DNA of 64,000 nt, taken from the NCBI GenBank assembly GCA_014843695.1, contig CM026391.1, positions 15,063,365-15,127,364 on the forward strand. The letters are read 5' to 3'. Shown here piece by piece: positions 22,101 to 33,744 of the stretch. The notes under the pieces were generated by a model that did not search any database, was not told the origin of the DNA, and saw only the letters and a program-made list of their open reading frames with translations. This DNA is from Archivesica marissinica (Eukaryota; Mollusca; Bivalvia; Venerida; Vesicomyidae). The first letter of the stretch is position 1. Each line of letters starts with the position of its first letter. The translations under genes were made by a program, and so were the position numbers.

Positions 22101-25100
22101 GATGTGATTACATATACACACGGGCTCAACACCTTATGTGATTACATATAAACACGGGCTCAACACCTGATGTGATTACATATAAACACGGGCTCAACAC
22201 CTGATGTGATTACATATAAACACGGGCTCAACACCTGATGTGATTACATATACACACAGGCTCAACACCTGATGTGATTACATATAAACACGGGCTCAAC
22301 ACCTGATGTGATTACATATACACACAGGCTCAACACCTGATGTGATTACATATACACGGGCTCAACACCTGATGTGATTACATATACATGGGCTCAACAC
22401 CTGATGTGATTACATATACACACGGGCTCAACACCTGATGTGATTACATATAAACACGGGCTCAACACCTGATGTGACTACATAAACACGGGCTCAACAC
22501 CTGATGTGATTATATATACACACGGGTTCAACACCTGATGTGATTACATATACACACGGGCTCAACACCTGATGTGATTACATAAACATGGGCTCAACAC
22601 CTGATGTGATTACATATAAACACGGGCTCAACACCTGATGTGATTACATATACACTGGCTCAACACCTGATGTGATTACATAAACACGGGCTCAACACCT
22701 GATGTGATTACATATACACACGGGCTCAACACCTGATGTGATTACATATAAACACGGGCTCAACATCTGATGTGATAACATATAAACACGGGCTCAACAT
22801 CTGATGTGATTACATATAAACACGGGCTCAACACCTGATGTGATTACATAAACACTGGCTCAACATCTGATGTGATTACATATACACACGGGCTCAACAC
22901 CTGATGTGATTACATATAAACACGGGCTCAACACCTGATGTGATTACATATAAACACGGGCTCAACACCTGATGTGATTACATATACACATGGGCTCAAC
23001 ACCTGATGTGATTACATATACACACGGGCTCAACACCTGATGTGATTACATATAAACACGGACTCAACACCTGATGTGATTACATATACACACGGGCTCA
23101 ACACCTGATGTGATTACATATAAACACGGGCTCAACACCTGATGTGATTACATATAAACACGGGCTCAACACCTGATGTGATTACATATACACATGGGCT
23201 CAACACCTGATGTGATTACATATACACGGGCTCAACACCTGATGTGATTACATATACACGGGCTCAACACCTGATGTGATTACATATACACACGGGCTCA
23301 ACACCTGATGTGATTACATATAAACACGGGCTCAACACCTGATGTGATTACATATAAACACGGGCTCAACACCTGATGTGATTACATATACACATGGGCT
23401 CAACACCTGATGTGATTACATATACACGGGCTCAACACCTGATGTGATTACATATACACGGGCTCAACACCTGATGTGATTACATATAAACACGGGTTCA
23501 ACACCTGATGTGATTACATATAAACATGGGCTCAACACCTGATGTGATTACATATACACATGGGCTCAACACCTGATGTGGTTGCATATACACACGGGCT
23601 CAACACCTGATGTGATTACATATAAACACTGGCTCAACACATGATGTGATTACATATAAACATGGGCTCAACACCTGATGTGATTACATATAAACACGGG
23701 CTCAACACCTGATGTGATTACATATACACACGGGCTCAACACCTGATGTAATTACATATACACACGGGCTCAACACCTGTGATTACATAAACACGGGCTC
23801 AACACCTGATGTGATTACATTATACACGGGCTCAACACCTGATGTGATTACATATAAACACGGGCTCAACACCTGATGTGATTACATATACACACGGGCT
23901 CAACACCTGATGTGATTACATATAAACACGGGCTCAACACCTGATGTGATTACATATAAACACGGGCTCAACACCTGATGTGATTACATATAAACACGGG
24001 CTCAACACCTGATGTGATTACATATAAACACGGGCTCAACACCTGATGTGATTACATATAAACACGGGCTCAACACCTGATGTGATTACATATACACACA
24101 GGCTCAACACCTGATGTGATTACATATACACGGGCTCAACACCTGATGTGATTACATATACATGGGCTCAACACCTGATGTGATTACATATACACACGGG
24201 CTCAACACCTGATGTGATTACATATAAACACGGGCTCAACACCTGATGTGACTACATAAACACGGGCTCAACACCTGATGTGATTACATATACTCACGGG
24301 TTCAACACCTGATGTGATTACATATAAACACGGGCTCAACACCTGATGTGATTACATAAACATGCAACACCTGATGTGATTACATAAACACGGGCTCAAC
24401 ACCTGATGTGATTACATACACACGGGCTCAACACCTGATGTGATTACATATACACGGGCTCAACATCTGATGTGATTACATATAAACACGGGCTCAACAC
24501 CTGATGTGATTACATAAACACTGGCTCAACACCTGATGTGATTACATATAAACACGGGCTCAACACCTGATGTGATTACATATAAACACGGGCTCAACAC
24601 CTGATGTGATTACATATACACGGGCTCAACACCTGATGTGATTACATATACACATGGGCTCAACACCTGATGTGATTACATATACACACGGGCTCAACAC
24701 CTGATGTGATTACATATAAACACGGACTCAACACCTGATGTGATTACATATACACACGGGCTCAACACCTGATGTGATTACATATAAACACGGGCTCAAC
24801 ACCTGATGTGATTACATATAAACACGGGCTCAACACCTGATGTGATTACATATACACATGGGCTCAACACCTGATGTGATTACATATACACGGGCTCAAC
24901 ACCTGATGTGATTACATATACACTGGCTCAACACCTGATGTGATTACATAAACACGGGCTCAACACCTGATGTGATTACATATACACACGGGCTCAACAC
25001 CTGATGTGATTACATATAAACACGGGCTCAACATCTGATGTGATTACATATAAACACGGGCTCAACACCTGATGTGATTACATAAACACTGGCTCAACAC

Positions 25101-25758
25101 CTGATGTGATTACATATAAACACGGGCTCAACACCTGATGTGATTACATATAAACACGGGCTCAACACCTGATGTGATTACATATACACATGGGCTCAAC
25201 ACCTGATGTGATTATATATACACACGGGCTCAACACCTGATGTGATTACATATAAACACGGACTCAACACCTGATGTGATTACATATACACACGGGCTCA
25301 ACACCTGATGTGATTACATATAAACACGGGCTCAACACCTGATGTGATTACATATACACATGGGCTCAACACCTGATGTGATTACATATACACGGGCTCA
25401 ACACCTGATGTGATTACATATACACGGGCTCAACACCTGATGTGATTACATATAAACATGGGTTCAACACCTGATGTGATTACATATAAACACGGGCTCA
25501 ACACCTGATGTGATTACATATACACATGGGCTCAACACCTGATGTGATTACATATACACACTGGCTCAACACCTGATGTGATTACATATAAACACGGGCT
25601 CAACACCTGATGTGATTACATATAAACACGGGCTCAACACTTGATGTGATTACATATAAACACGGGCTCAACACCTGATGTGATTACATATACACATGGG
25701 CTCAACACCTGATGTGATTACATATAAACACGGGCTCAACACCTGATGTCATTACATA
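19158..25758. repeat. Large minisatellite, 30-34 bp unit, about 200 copies
   Basis: Core ctcaacacctgatgtgatta plus a variable catataaacacggg-type linker that sets unit length at 30, 32 or 34. A rare truncated unit (caacacctgtgattac) recurs at 21095, 21997 and 23771 with the same neighbours (ggttgcatat, then acacatgatg), showing duplicated blocks of about 0.9 and 1.8 kb. It fills most of the last intron of the CARD gene. No spacer diversity, so not a CRISPR array. Confidence 0.95.
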
Positions 25759-25813
25759 CTTTAGTAAGGCTGAACAAAATGTCGCTAACCTGTTCAATTG
25801 ATATACTTTTCAG

Positions 25814-26076
25814 CTATACGTGGCGAGAATATAGATCCAGAAGAAGCAGACCAGTTTGTACCTAACAACTGTGCAGAATTGTGTACAAGAACTGATTTTC
25901 AAGAAAAGGAACATTCTGTGCCTACAAAGGAAATGTCTTCCAAATTCTCATTTCAAGCAGCCCAATTGCCAATTAAAACTGACTCTTGGACAAGAGATGG
26001 TCAAAAGGGAGTAATTCAAACTGACACAACGTATAATGATTCGGCATTTTACTCGGAATTTTCAACCTATCTTTGA
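25814..26076 (+). CDS. CARD-domain protein, terminal exon
   Basis: Acceptor gatatacttttcag is followed by a phase-1 frame to TGA at 26074-26076, giving 86 residues plus a split first codon. The peptide is polar (IRGENIDPEEADQFVPNN, then CAELCTRTDFQEKEH, ending DSAFYSEFSTYL). It has no C-terminal membrane anchor, which argues against a MAVS-type adaptor. All seven exons joined give 1958 bases that, with the one base owed by the missing upstream exon, make 653 whole codons with no internal stop. The first AATAAA lies 45 bases after the stop, at 26121. Confidence 0.8.
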
Positions 26077-26116
26077 AAACAGCACAGTGTTTAACTTAAA
26101 ACAATTCTTATTTTGT

Positions 26117-26780
26117 ATGAAATAAATACATTGCATATATAATAGCTAATGTTGGCAATGAAATAAATACATTGCATATAATAGCTAATGTTGGCAATGA
26201 AATAAATACATTGCATATAATAGCTAATGTTGGCAATGAAATAAATACTCTGCATATAATAGCTAATGTTGGCAATGAAATAAATACTCTGCATATAATA
26301 GCTAATGTTGGCAATGAAATAAATACTCTGCATATAATAGCTAATGTTGGCAATGAAATAAATACTCTGCATATAATAGCTAATGTTGGCAATGAAATAA
26401 ATACTCTGCATATAATAGCTAATGTTGGCAATGAAATAAATACTCTGCATATAATAGCTAATGTTGGCAATGAAATAAATACTCTGCATATAATAGCTAA
26501 TGTTGGCAATGAAATAAATACTCTGCATATAATAGCTAATGTTGGCAATGAAATAAATACTCTGCATATAATAGCTAATGTTGGCAATGAAATAAATACT
26601 CTGCATATAATAGCTAATGTTGGCAATGAAATAAATACTCTGCATATAATAGCTAATGTTGGCAATGAAATAAATACTCTGCATATAATAGCTAATGTTG
26701 GCAATGAAATAAATACTTTGCATATAATAGCTAATGTTGGCAATGAAATAAATACTCTGCATATAATAGCTAATGTTGGC
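26117..26780. repeat. 39-bp array in the 3' region, each unit with a poly(A) signal (about 17 copies)
   Basis: Unit tag: ggcaatgaaataaatactct. Every unit has a canonical AATAAA. The array begins at the first possible signal after the CARD gene's stop, so the gene's cleavage region has been multiplied. 39 bp is a multiple of three, giving long spurious frames. Confidence 0.93.
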
Positions 26781-26820
26781 AACCTCTATGCCTCTATTCT
26801 TCTATATATGATATAGAGTA

Positions 26821-27050
26821 TCAACCTTATATAGTATAGAGATATTTGTGGAGAGAATAACCATAAGCTCTTGTAGCTTTCAATTCAATCCACTTGTCTT
26901 GATAGTTGTATTGTATGGATGTTATATGTACAGATGTATCTTGATAAATAAAATAGAGATATTTGTTGATTTCTACACTTTTTGGCAATTGTTTGACGGC
27001 ACAAACTACATAATATTGAGCGACATTAGTCAAAAGGTAGATTGGTCCTC
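26821..27050. other. Spacer with a dispersed-repeat fragment
   Basis: 26880-26960 shares tcaatccacttgt and an aataaaata tail with 17473 and 62757. Overlapping open frames on both strands have no support. Confidence 0.4.
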
Positions 27051-27055
27051 TTAAT

Positions 27056-27296
27056 TGGCTGTCCGATTAGCATGCTCGCTTCTCACCAATGCAACCCGGG
27101 TTTGATCCTCGGACAGGAAAATATGTGAGATGGTACGTACGGTGGTAGCCAGATCAGACAGTTGGGTTTTCTCCGGGAACTTCGGTTTCCTCCCACACGA
27201 ATGACCACATATACGCTTTCATCCGTGCCAATGACCGTGATTAATATAAGTTGTTAAAACTTGCTTTGTAATTGTAATAAATAAAGTTTAAACTTT
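27056..27296 (+). mobile_element. tRNA-derived SINE, family A
   Basis: Head ggctgtccgattagc with part of the A box lost, B box gggtttgatcctcgg, common tail gattaatataagttgttaaa and aataaagtttaaac. Confidence 0.88.
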
Positions 27297-27409
27297 AAAT
27301 TGGTTTCCTCTGTTTTTATCGTTATTTTCTTTGCACCACATGCTGTCTGTCATCTGTGTTCTCATCTTATAATAATTACATGTATTAAATCTCGACGGAT
27401 ATCATACAG

Positions 27410-27606
27410 CGTATCCAATGGTTATTTACCATATCCAATGGTTATTTACCGTATCCAATGGTTATTTACCGTATTCAATGGTTATATACCGTATCCAATG
27501 GTTATTTACCGTATCCAATGGTTATTTACCGTATTCAATGGTTATATACCGTATCCAATGGTTATTTACCGTATCCAATGGTTATTTACCGTATCAATTG
27601 GTTATC
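27410..27606. repeat. 20-bp tandem array (about 10 copies)
   Basis: Unit gttatttaccgtatccaatg. Variants (tattcaatg, gttatatacc) recur every third unit, so a 60-bp trimer has itself been copied. Confidence 0.93.
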
Positions 27607-27867
27607 AATTATTTAAGATGGCATTTATCCTACCGCAACATCTCGTTGGGGAACAGCAGTAAAAACAAAGGAATCCAACTAAGATGAACCTTTATACATT
27701 TTGCGATAAATCAGATTTTTTCAATCAAGGGAGGTAATAAAACAAGAACAGTCGGGACATAGCACTCGACTATTCGAAAATGTGCGTTGATGTTGTCATG
27801 CAAGGTTATAGTGTATGTTGGTGAGATCAACGTTGTTTAAAACAATGATATCTTGTTAATGTCAGAA
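27607..27867. other. Unique spacer
   Basis: No gene or element recognised. Confidence 0.5.
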
Positions 27868-28785
27868 AATGCAAGATACCCTATGGAGTGGATGGTTATG
27901 TGCTGCACACCAAGATACCCTATGGAGTGGATGGTAATGTGCTGCACACCGAGATACCCTAGTGGACGATTAGAATGTGCTGCACACCGAGATACCCTAG
28001 TGGACGATTAGAATGTGCTGCACACCGAGATACCCTAGTGGACGATTAGAATGTGCTGCACACCGAGATACCCTAGTGGACGATTAGAATGTGCTGCACA
28101 CCGAGATACCCTAGTGGACGATTAGAATGTGCTGCACACCGAGATACCCTAGTGGACGATTAGAATGTGCTGCACACCGAGATACCCTAGTGGACGATTA
28201 GAATGTGCTGCACACCGAGATACCCTATGGGACGATTAGAATTGCTGCACACCGAGATACCCTAGTGGACGATTAGAATGTGCTGCACACCAGATACCCT
28301 AGTGGACTATTAGAATGTGCTGCACACCGAGATCACCTAGTGGACGATTAGAATGGCTGCACACCGAGATATCCTAGTGAACGATTAGAATGTGCTGCAC
28401 CCGAGATACCCCTATGGACGATTAGAATGTGCTGCACACCGAGATATCCTAGTGACGATTAGAATGTGCTCCACCGAGATACCCTATGTGGACGATTAGA
28501 ATGTGCTGCACACCGAGATACCCTATGGAGTGGGATGTAAATGTGCTGCACACCGAGATACCCTTGGAGTTGGATGTTTAGAATGTGCTGCACACCGAGA
28601 TACCTATGGAGTGGATGGTAATGTGCTGCACACCGAGATACCCTATGGAGTGGATGGTTAGAATGTGCTGCACACCGAGATACCCTATGGAGTGGATGGT
28701 TAGAATGTGCTGCACACCGAGATACCCTATGGAGTGGATGGTAATGTGCTGCACACAGAGATACCCTAGTGGTTGGTTAAAAATC
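27868..28785. repeat. 38-bp tandem array (about 24 copies)
   Basis: Unit tag: gtgctgcacaccgagatacc. Two unit types: ctagtggacgattagaat in the middle and tatggagtggatggt at both ends, so the array is symmetrical in type. Copies at about 28220-28580 carry many small deletions. Confidence 0.93.
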
Positions 28786-29008
28786 ACAATTACTGGTTTA
28801 TGTGAAATTATTAGCTACATTCCTTTATGGATATTTATTTACAATCATTTAGTGTGGTTTATTAAAAGTTAACACCAACAAAATTGTACTGAATTACTTT
28901 ATTTTCCATTTGATGAAAACACATTGCCTTTAAAATTAAATGAAAACGGTACAAATGCTGATATAATCGGCCTTATATTTGCTTCAGGCTTTGAACACGA
29001 GCCTTATA
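28786..29008. other. Unique spacer
   Basis: No supported gene; the short open frame from 28924 runs into the MITE that follows. Confidence 0.5.
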
Positions 29009-29840
29009 TTAACCCTTTCCTTCATAGTGATTTAGGTATACTATTATATCTCCATACAAACGACAGCCATTTAGCTATCATACACCTCCATAGATATTAC
29101 GGGGACTATATGAGATTCTGGCCTTTATTATGAACATTAGTTTGGCTACTACATTGTCAATGTATGTCGTATTGGTAATGGCGTCAAGTGGTGCTTCTAT
29201 GAGGGAAAGGTTTATTATGAACATTAGTTTGGCTACTACATTGTCAATGTATGTCGTATTGGTAATGTCATCAAGAGGTGCTTCTATGAGGGAAAGGTTT
29301 ATTATGAACATTGGTTTGGCTACTACATTGTCAATGTATGTCGTATTGGTAATGGCATCAAGAGTGTTCTTGTTCTTGAGGGAAAGGGTGTTGAGTTGAT
29401 TATTAGTTTGGTTTGTTTCTGGTATGCTATACATTGTCAATGTAGTCTTCTAATGGGATGTCGTCGAGGAGGTGCTTCTATGGGGAAAGTGTGTTAAATG
29501 AACATTAGTTTGGCTATTACTACATTGTCAATGTATGTCATAATGAATGTCGTCGAGAGGTCTCTATGAGGGAAAGGGTTAAATGAACATTAGTTTGGCT
29601 ACTACATTGTCAATGTATGTCGTATTGGTAATGTCATCAAGAGGTGCTTCTATGAGGGAAAGGGTTAAATGAACATTAGTTTGGCTACTACATTGTCAAT
29701 GTATGTCATATTGGTAATGTCGTCGAGAGGTTCTTCTATGAGGGAAAGGGTTAAATGAACATTAGTTTGGCTACTACATTGTCAATGTATGTCGTATTGG
29801 TAATGTCGTCGAGAGGTTCTTCTATGAGGGAAAGGGTTAA
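29009..29840. mobile_element. TTAA-type MITE with right end expanded into an array
   Basis: Left end TTAACCCTTTCCTTCATAG, right end gagggaaagggttaa. The interior right terminus (about 85 bp, with tttggctactacattgtcaa and gaggtgcttctatgagg) is repeated eight or so times, several units still ending in the complete terminus gaaagggttaa. Confidence 0.75.
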
Positions 29841-29888
29841 ATGAACATTCAATACTATGAAAAATGAACAGACTTAAAACATCAGAAT

Positions 29889-30001
29889 TCATGAAACAGT
29901 ATCGTCACATTTTGTTTTCTTTGTTTTTTTCGGCAACTTTGCATCTGGATCAAAAGGCACAGGATTGTCCATCAATTCAGTATCCTCTGTTACATTCACT
30001 T
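29889..30001 (-). CDS. Candidate terminal exon, unknown minus-strand gene
   Basis: On the minus strand an acceptor (cttgtattttcag) is followed by a frame that is open only in phase 1, running 37 codons to TGA (29891-29889). The peptide starts VNVTEDTELMDNPVPFDPD and ends with a Lys-rich tail (KLPKKTKKTK, then CDDTVS). No domain is recognised. No AATAAA is seen directly after the stop, where a MITE array begins. A second candidate exon on the same strand lies at 34422-34492. The call rests on the splice signal, the single open phase and composition only. Confidence 0.4.
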
Positions 30002-30129
30002 CTGAAAATACAAGAGGATATGTGTTCGTTTTAGTGTATGATAGAAAATATATTTCACCGAATGAACATTGACGGCAATGTTATCATGAGTGGTGTTAGC
30101 TTTCTATGTTTACGAGTGAAATATATTCA

Positions 30130-30418
30130 ATCATTCACTAAGCGACATTACATCGCAAAAAGCCCAAAAAATGCATTGTTCACGTATAAATGCATTGCTA
30201 CTACAAATTCTTCCGAATACATTCGAACACAAATATTGAATCAATAAACAGCGTTTGTGGTCTACAAACTTTCAAAAGTGAATGTACGATTGCATATACT
30301 GGTCATCCACGCTCCTGAATTGACATTTCTTTGTCATTGTAGTCAATACTAAAAGCTTGATACTGTCGCTTAGAGATAATAAATTTAACTAAGATTAGTC
30401 TACAAATGTGATATAATA
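30130..30418 (-). mobile_element. 516-bp MITE family, copy 2, first piece
   Basis: Inverted relative to copy 1 (16366-16881): taagcgacattacatcgc at its start, then attcttccgaatacattcg and gctcctgaattgaca. It is cut at about 30418, just after aagattagtctacaaat, and resumes at 31738. Confidence 0.75.
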
Positions 30419-30424
30419 CAGTCT

Positions 30425-31738
30425 ATATGGAATGTAGACTGCTTCTCAACCAACATCATCAGCATGGATGCCGCCGTCCTTGAGTGTTTCGGCCCTTTAA
30501 TTCCATGGACACTGGTGGCGGTGGGCCCACAGTGGTGATCAGTCACTGCGCGTTGGTTGATTGCTTCCAGCTCTTCTCCTCTCGTCTCAGCCACAGCCAG
30601 CTTGAAGCCCGTTCAGCTGCTTGGCTCAGTCTCTGGATAGCCATCCTTTTCTCTCTACCAGTAGTCCCAATTGCTGTCATCAGTCTGCAGACGGACTGGG
30701 AACAGAAGCCTCTCGTGCCTACTTCTACTGGGAACAGCCAAGTACGCCAACCTCGTTGCTTGCAGAGTTCCAGAAGCTCTGTATACTTCACCTTCTTCCT
30801 TTCGTAGGCCTCTTCGCACCTTGTCTCCCATGGTACTGTCAGCTCAATGACGATGAGCTTCTTCCCTGTCTTGGACCACAGTACGATGTCTGGCCGTTGG
30901 GTCGTCTGGACCACGTCGGGGAAAACAAGTCTCTTCCCAAGGTCAACCTCCATGTTCCAGCCTGTTGTGCCATCCAGAATCGATGACTTGTGTGGTGTCT
31001 GTCTTCCTGGTCTCACCCGGCTTGACAAAGGCGATGTGCCCATGGTGGGGATGTTTACCATGTTCCTTCTTCCGCTCTTTCTCCAGCCAGTCAGCCAACT
31101 CCCTGAGGACTGAGTCGTGTCTCCATCTGTATCTGCCCTGTGTCAGTGATGTAGAACAGGATGACAGAACATGCTCTAGTGTGCCTGTTCTGTCACATAA
31201 GCTGCATTTGGGATCAGCCGTGAGTCCCCATCGGCACAGGTTCGCTGGGGATGGTAGGAGGTCATAGACGGACCTAAGTAGAAATGAAAACCTCAGTGTC
31301 TCATACTTCCAGATGTCTTCCCAGGTCAGCGTCCTGTCTGTGGTGTTCCACGTAGTCCATGCTCCCTGCACTCCCATTTCCACCGCCCTTGCTTGTCTGG
31401 CATGTTCCTCTGCCCACCTGATTTCTGACTGGATCATGGCTCGCCTCTCCTTCTGGTTTGATCTGCTCCACAGCACCGTCTTTGTTGCACCGATTCCTTG
31501 ACGTCCAACAGCAGTCACTCCCACAATGTCTTTGTGCTTAAGCGTGCTCTCTGCCTGGTTCACAGATTCTGTCGCTGACCATTTCCTGCTGCTACGGGTT
31601 ACGATCCCTGCCTCACGGATAAGTTGGTCCGGAGAATCCCTCAGAGTCAACACAAGTCTTGTCTTGGCCGTCTTGAATTCTTCCACCAGTGAAGATAGTG
31701 GGAGCTGTAATTTGTTACTCTTCCCGTAGAGTCCAATA
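30425..31738 (-). pseudogene. 5'-truncated RLE-type non-LTR retrotransposon, dead
   Basis: The minus strand encodes the C-terminal part of a reverse-transcriptase polyprotein. From about 31735 down: KLQLPLSS-like start, RKWSATESVNQAES, a region YETLRFSFLLRSVYDLLPSP, a zinc knuckle with C-x2-C-x7-H-x4-C (CSLCDRTGTLEHVLSSC), the motif GRYRWRHDSVLRELADWL, then in another frame RPDIVLW, VIELTVPWE and KKVKYTELLELC. The last three fit the PD-(D/E)xK restriction-like endonuclease of R2-type elements. The frame shifts once at about 30975-31010, and the reverse-transcriptase core is missing. A stop follows at 30543 and about 120 bases of 3' UTR remain. It is inserted into a MITE. Confidence 0.8.
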
Positions 31739-31795
31739 CTGCATAGGCAAAAATGTGAGATATAACGGTAAATCTGTACTATAAATCTATAAAAA
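31738..31795 (-). mobile_element. 516-bp MITE family, copy 2, second piece
   Basis: Resumes with tgcataggcaaaaatgtgag and gatataacggtaaatctgta, the sequence that in copy 1 lies next to the point where the first piece stops. Confidence 0.65.
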
Positions 31796-32415
31796 TGGTG
31801 TCTACAGCTGGGTGCGAACTCCGGGCCTTTCACACCTGACCCGAAAGCGCTACCAAGAGGTGATTTTCTTTCACTATCGCCCAACAATCATTTACTGAAT
31901 ATAATTGGGAACTCGGTCTGTTGAGGTGAAGAGAAGACAACTCACCACCATTTATCACTTGTGGAGTGGCAGCGAGCGAACTATCGGCCGTGATGATAGC
32001 GGTTAGAGTTCTAATGACAGCAGGATAGACCGCTCAGTACTGGAAGCTCGCGTGTATTGCTCACTGGTTTACTATTAACACTTAACCTGCTAATCACAAC
32101 TGATCGTGCAGTTTGATCGGGTTTTATGCAGTTTGTCTTTCAGACAGTGGAGCTAAGAAACTTGGCTGAATTACAAACAACATCAACCCTGATCTGGATC
32201 TATGTTCTTTACACATTCCTTCTAATATATTCAGCATTTTATCATTCAAATAAAACTATAAAGAAAGTTCTTACATGTACTGTGTGTAGGGAGTTGTATA
32301 AAGGTAACTTACTATAAGTGTTTGTGACCGGATTATATTCGGCTTGTACAACAGTTTTTCTAAGATACCCTTCAGCATCCACGGCTATAGCGAGCAACTA
32401 GAACAGAATATGGTT
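31796..32415. other. Spacer with SINE and MITE fragments
   Basis: 31805-31890 resembles a reversed tRNA-like head (ctgggtgcgaactccgggcc). About 32075-32250 shares atctggatctatgttct and cagtggagctaagaaac with the palindromic TTAA-MITE group (37723, 45480, 62848). No gene supported. Confidence 0.4.
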
Positions 32416-33470
32416 GAGCAAAGACAGAAATCCACATTTCAATGTATTCATTCAATGTTTAAAAGACAGAAATCCACATTTCAATGTATTCATTCAATGT
32501 TTAAAAGACAGAAATCCACATTTCAATGTATTCATTCAATGCATAAAAGACAGAAATCCACATTTCAATGTATTCATTCAATGTTTAAAAAACAGAAATC
32601 CACATTCAATGTATTCATCAATGCATAAGACAGAAATCCACATTTCAATGTATTCATTCAATGTTTAAAAAACAGAAATCCACATTTCAATGTATTCAAA
32701 TGCATAAGACAGAAATCCACATTTCAATGTATTCATTCAATGTTTAAAAGACCAGAAATACACATTTCAATGTATTCATTCAATGCTTAAAAGACAGAAA
32801 TCCAATGCATAAAAGACAGAAATCCACATTTCAATGTATTCATTCAATGTTTAAAAGACAGAAATCCACATTTCAATGTATTCATTCAATGTTTAAAAGA
32901 CAGAAATCCACATTTCAATGTATTCATTCAATGCATAAAAGACAGAAATCCACATTTCAATGTATTCATTCAATGCTTAAAAGACAGAATTCCACATTTC
33001 AATGTATTCATTCAATGTTTAAAAAACAGAAATCCACATTTCAATGTATTCATTCAATGTTTAAAAAACAGAAATCCACATTTCAATGTATTCATTCATC
33101 CACATTTCATTGTATTCATTCAATGCTTAAAAGACAGAAATCTACATTTCAATGTATTCATTCAATGTTTAAAAAACAGAAATCCACATTTCAATGTATT
33201 CATTCAATGCATAAAAGACAGAAATCCACATTTCAATGTATTCATTCAATGCATAAAAGACAGAAATCCACATTTCAATGTATTCATTCAATGTTTAAAA
33301 AACAGAAATCCACATTTCAATGTATTCATTCAATGCATAAAAGACAGAAATCCACATTTCAATGTATTCATTCAATGTTTAAAAGACAGAAATCCACATT
33401 TCAATGTATTCATTCAATGCATAAAAGACAGAAATCCACATTTCAATGTATTCATTCAATGCTTAAAATG
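32416..33470. repeat. 42-bp tandem array (about 25 copies)
   Basis: Unit tag: gacagaaatccacatttcaa, with linker types atgtttaaaa and atgcataaaa. Multiple of three, hence long spurious plus-strand frames. Some copies near 32600-32810 and 33090 are shortened. Confidence 0.94.
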
Positions 33471-33540
33471 GTATATATTGTTCAAACTGACTGACACAAT
33501 TTGTAATAATGTTATTTTCATACAATTTGTATAAATTTGT

Positions 33541-33702
33541 TAGCCTGGGTACCAGTCTGGCAAAAGTATCAGAAACTCAATATCGCCCAATTAATAATCT
33601 TGGTATTAAAATATATATATATATATATTTTTTTTTTTTTATACTTAAAATATATTTATATGACTGACAAGGCAAAATATATCGACGCCTGTTCCCAGGC
33701 TA
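33541..33702. mobile_element. Short MITE-like element
   Basis: Left end tagcctgggtaccag and right end tgttcccaggcta are imperfect inverted repeats around a (TA)n/poly-T core (33606-33650). The left end recurs alone near 51079. Confidence 0.45.
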
Positions 33703-33744
33703 TAAATTTGTTACAAAACAAAGTATTGCAGTAAGTGTTTAAAG

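Noticed and set aside
19158..25758. CRISPR-like regular repeat
   Set aside because: No unique spacers: the whole unit repeats and only a short linker changes length. The genome is eukaryotic.
6222..26076. Calling the CARD gene MAVS or a RIG-I-like receptor
   Set aside because: No C-terminal membrane anchor, and no helicase motifs in any exon. Only the CARD itself is similar.
26091..26816. Hydrophobic repeat protein (SIYFIANISYYMQ) on the minus strand
   Set aside because: Result of the 39-bp AT-rich array; open in three frames on both strands.
30484..31729. Several plus-strand frames over the retrotransposon relic
   Set aside because: Shadows of the minus-strand element, which has recognisable motifs.
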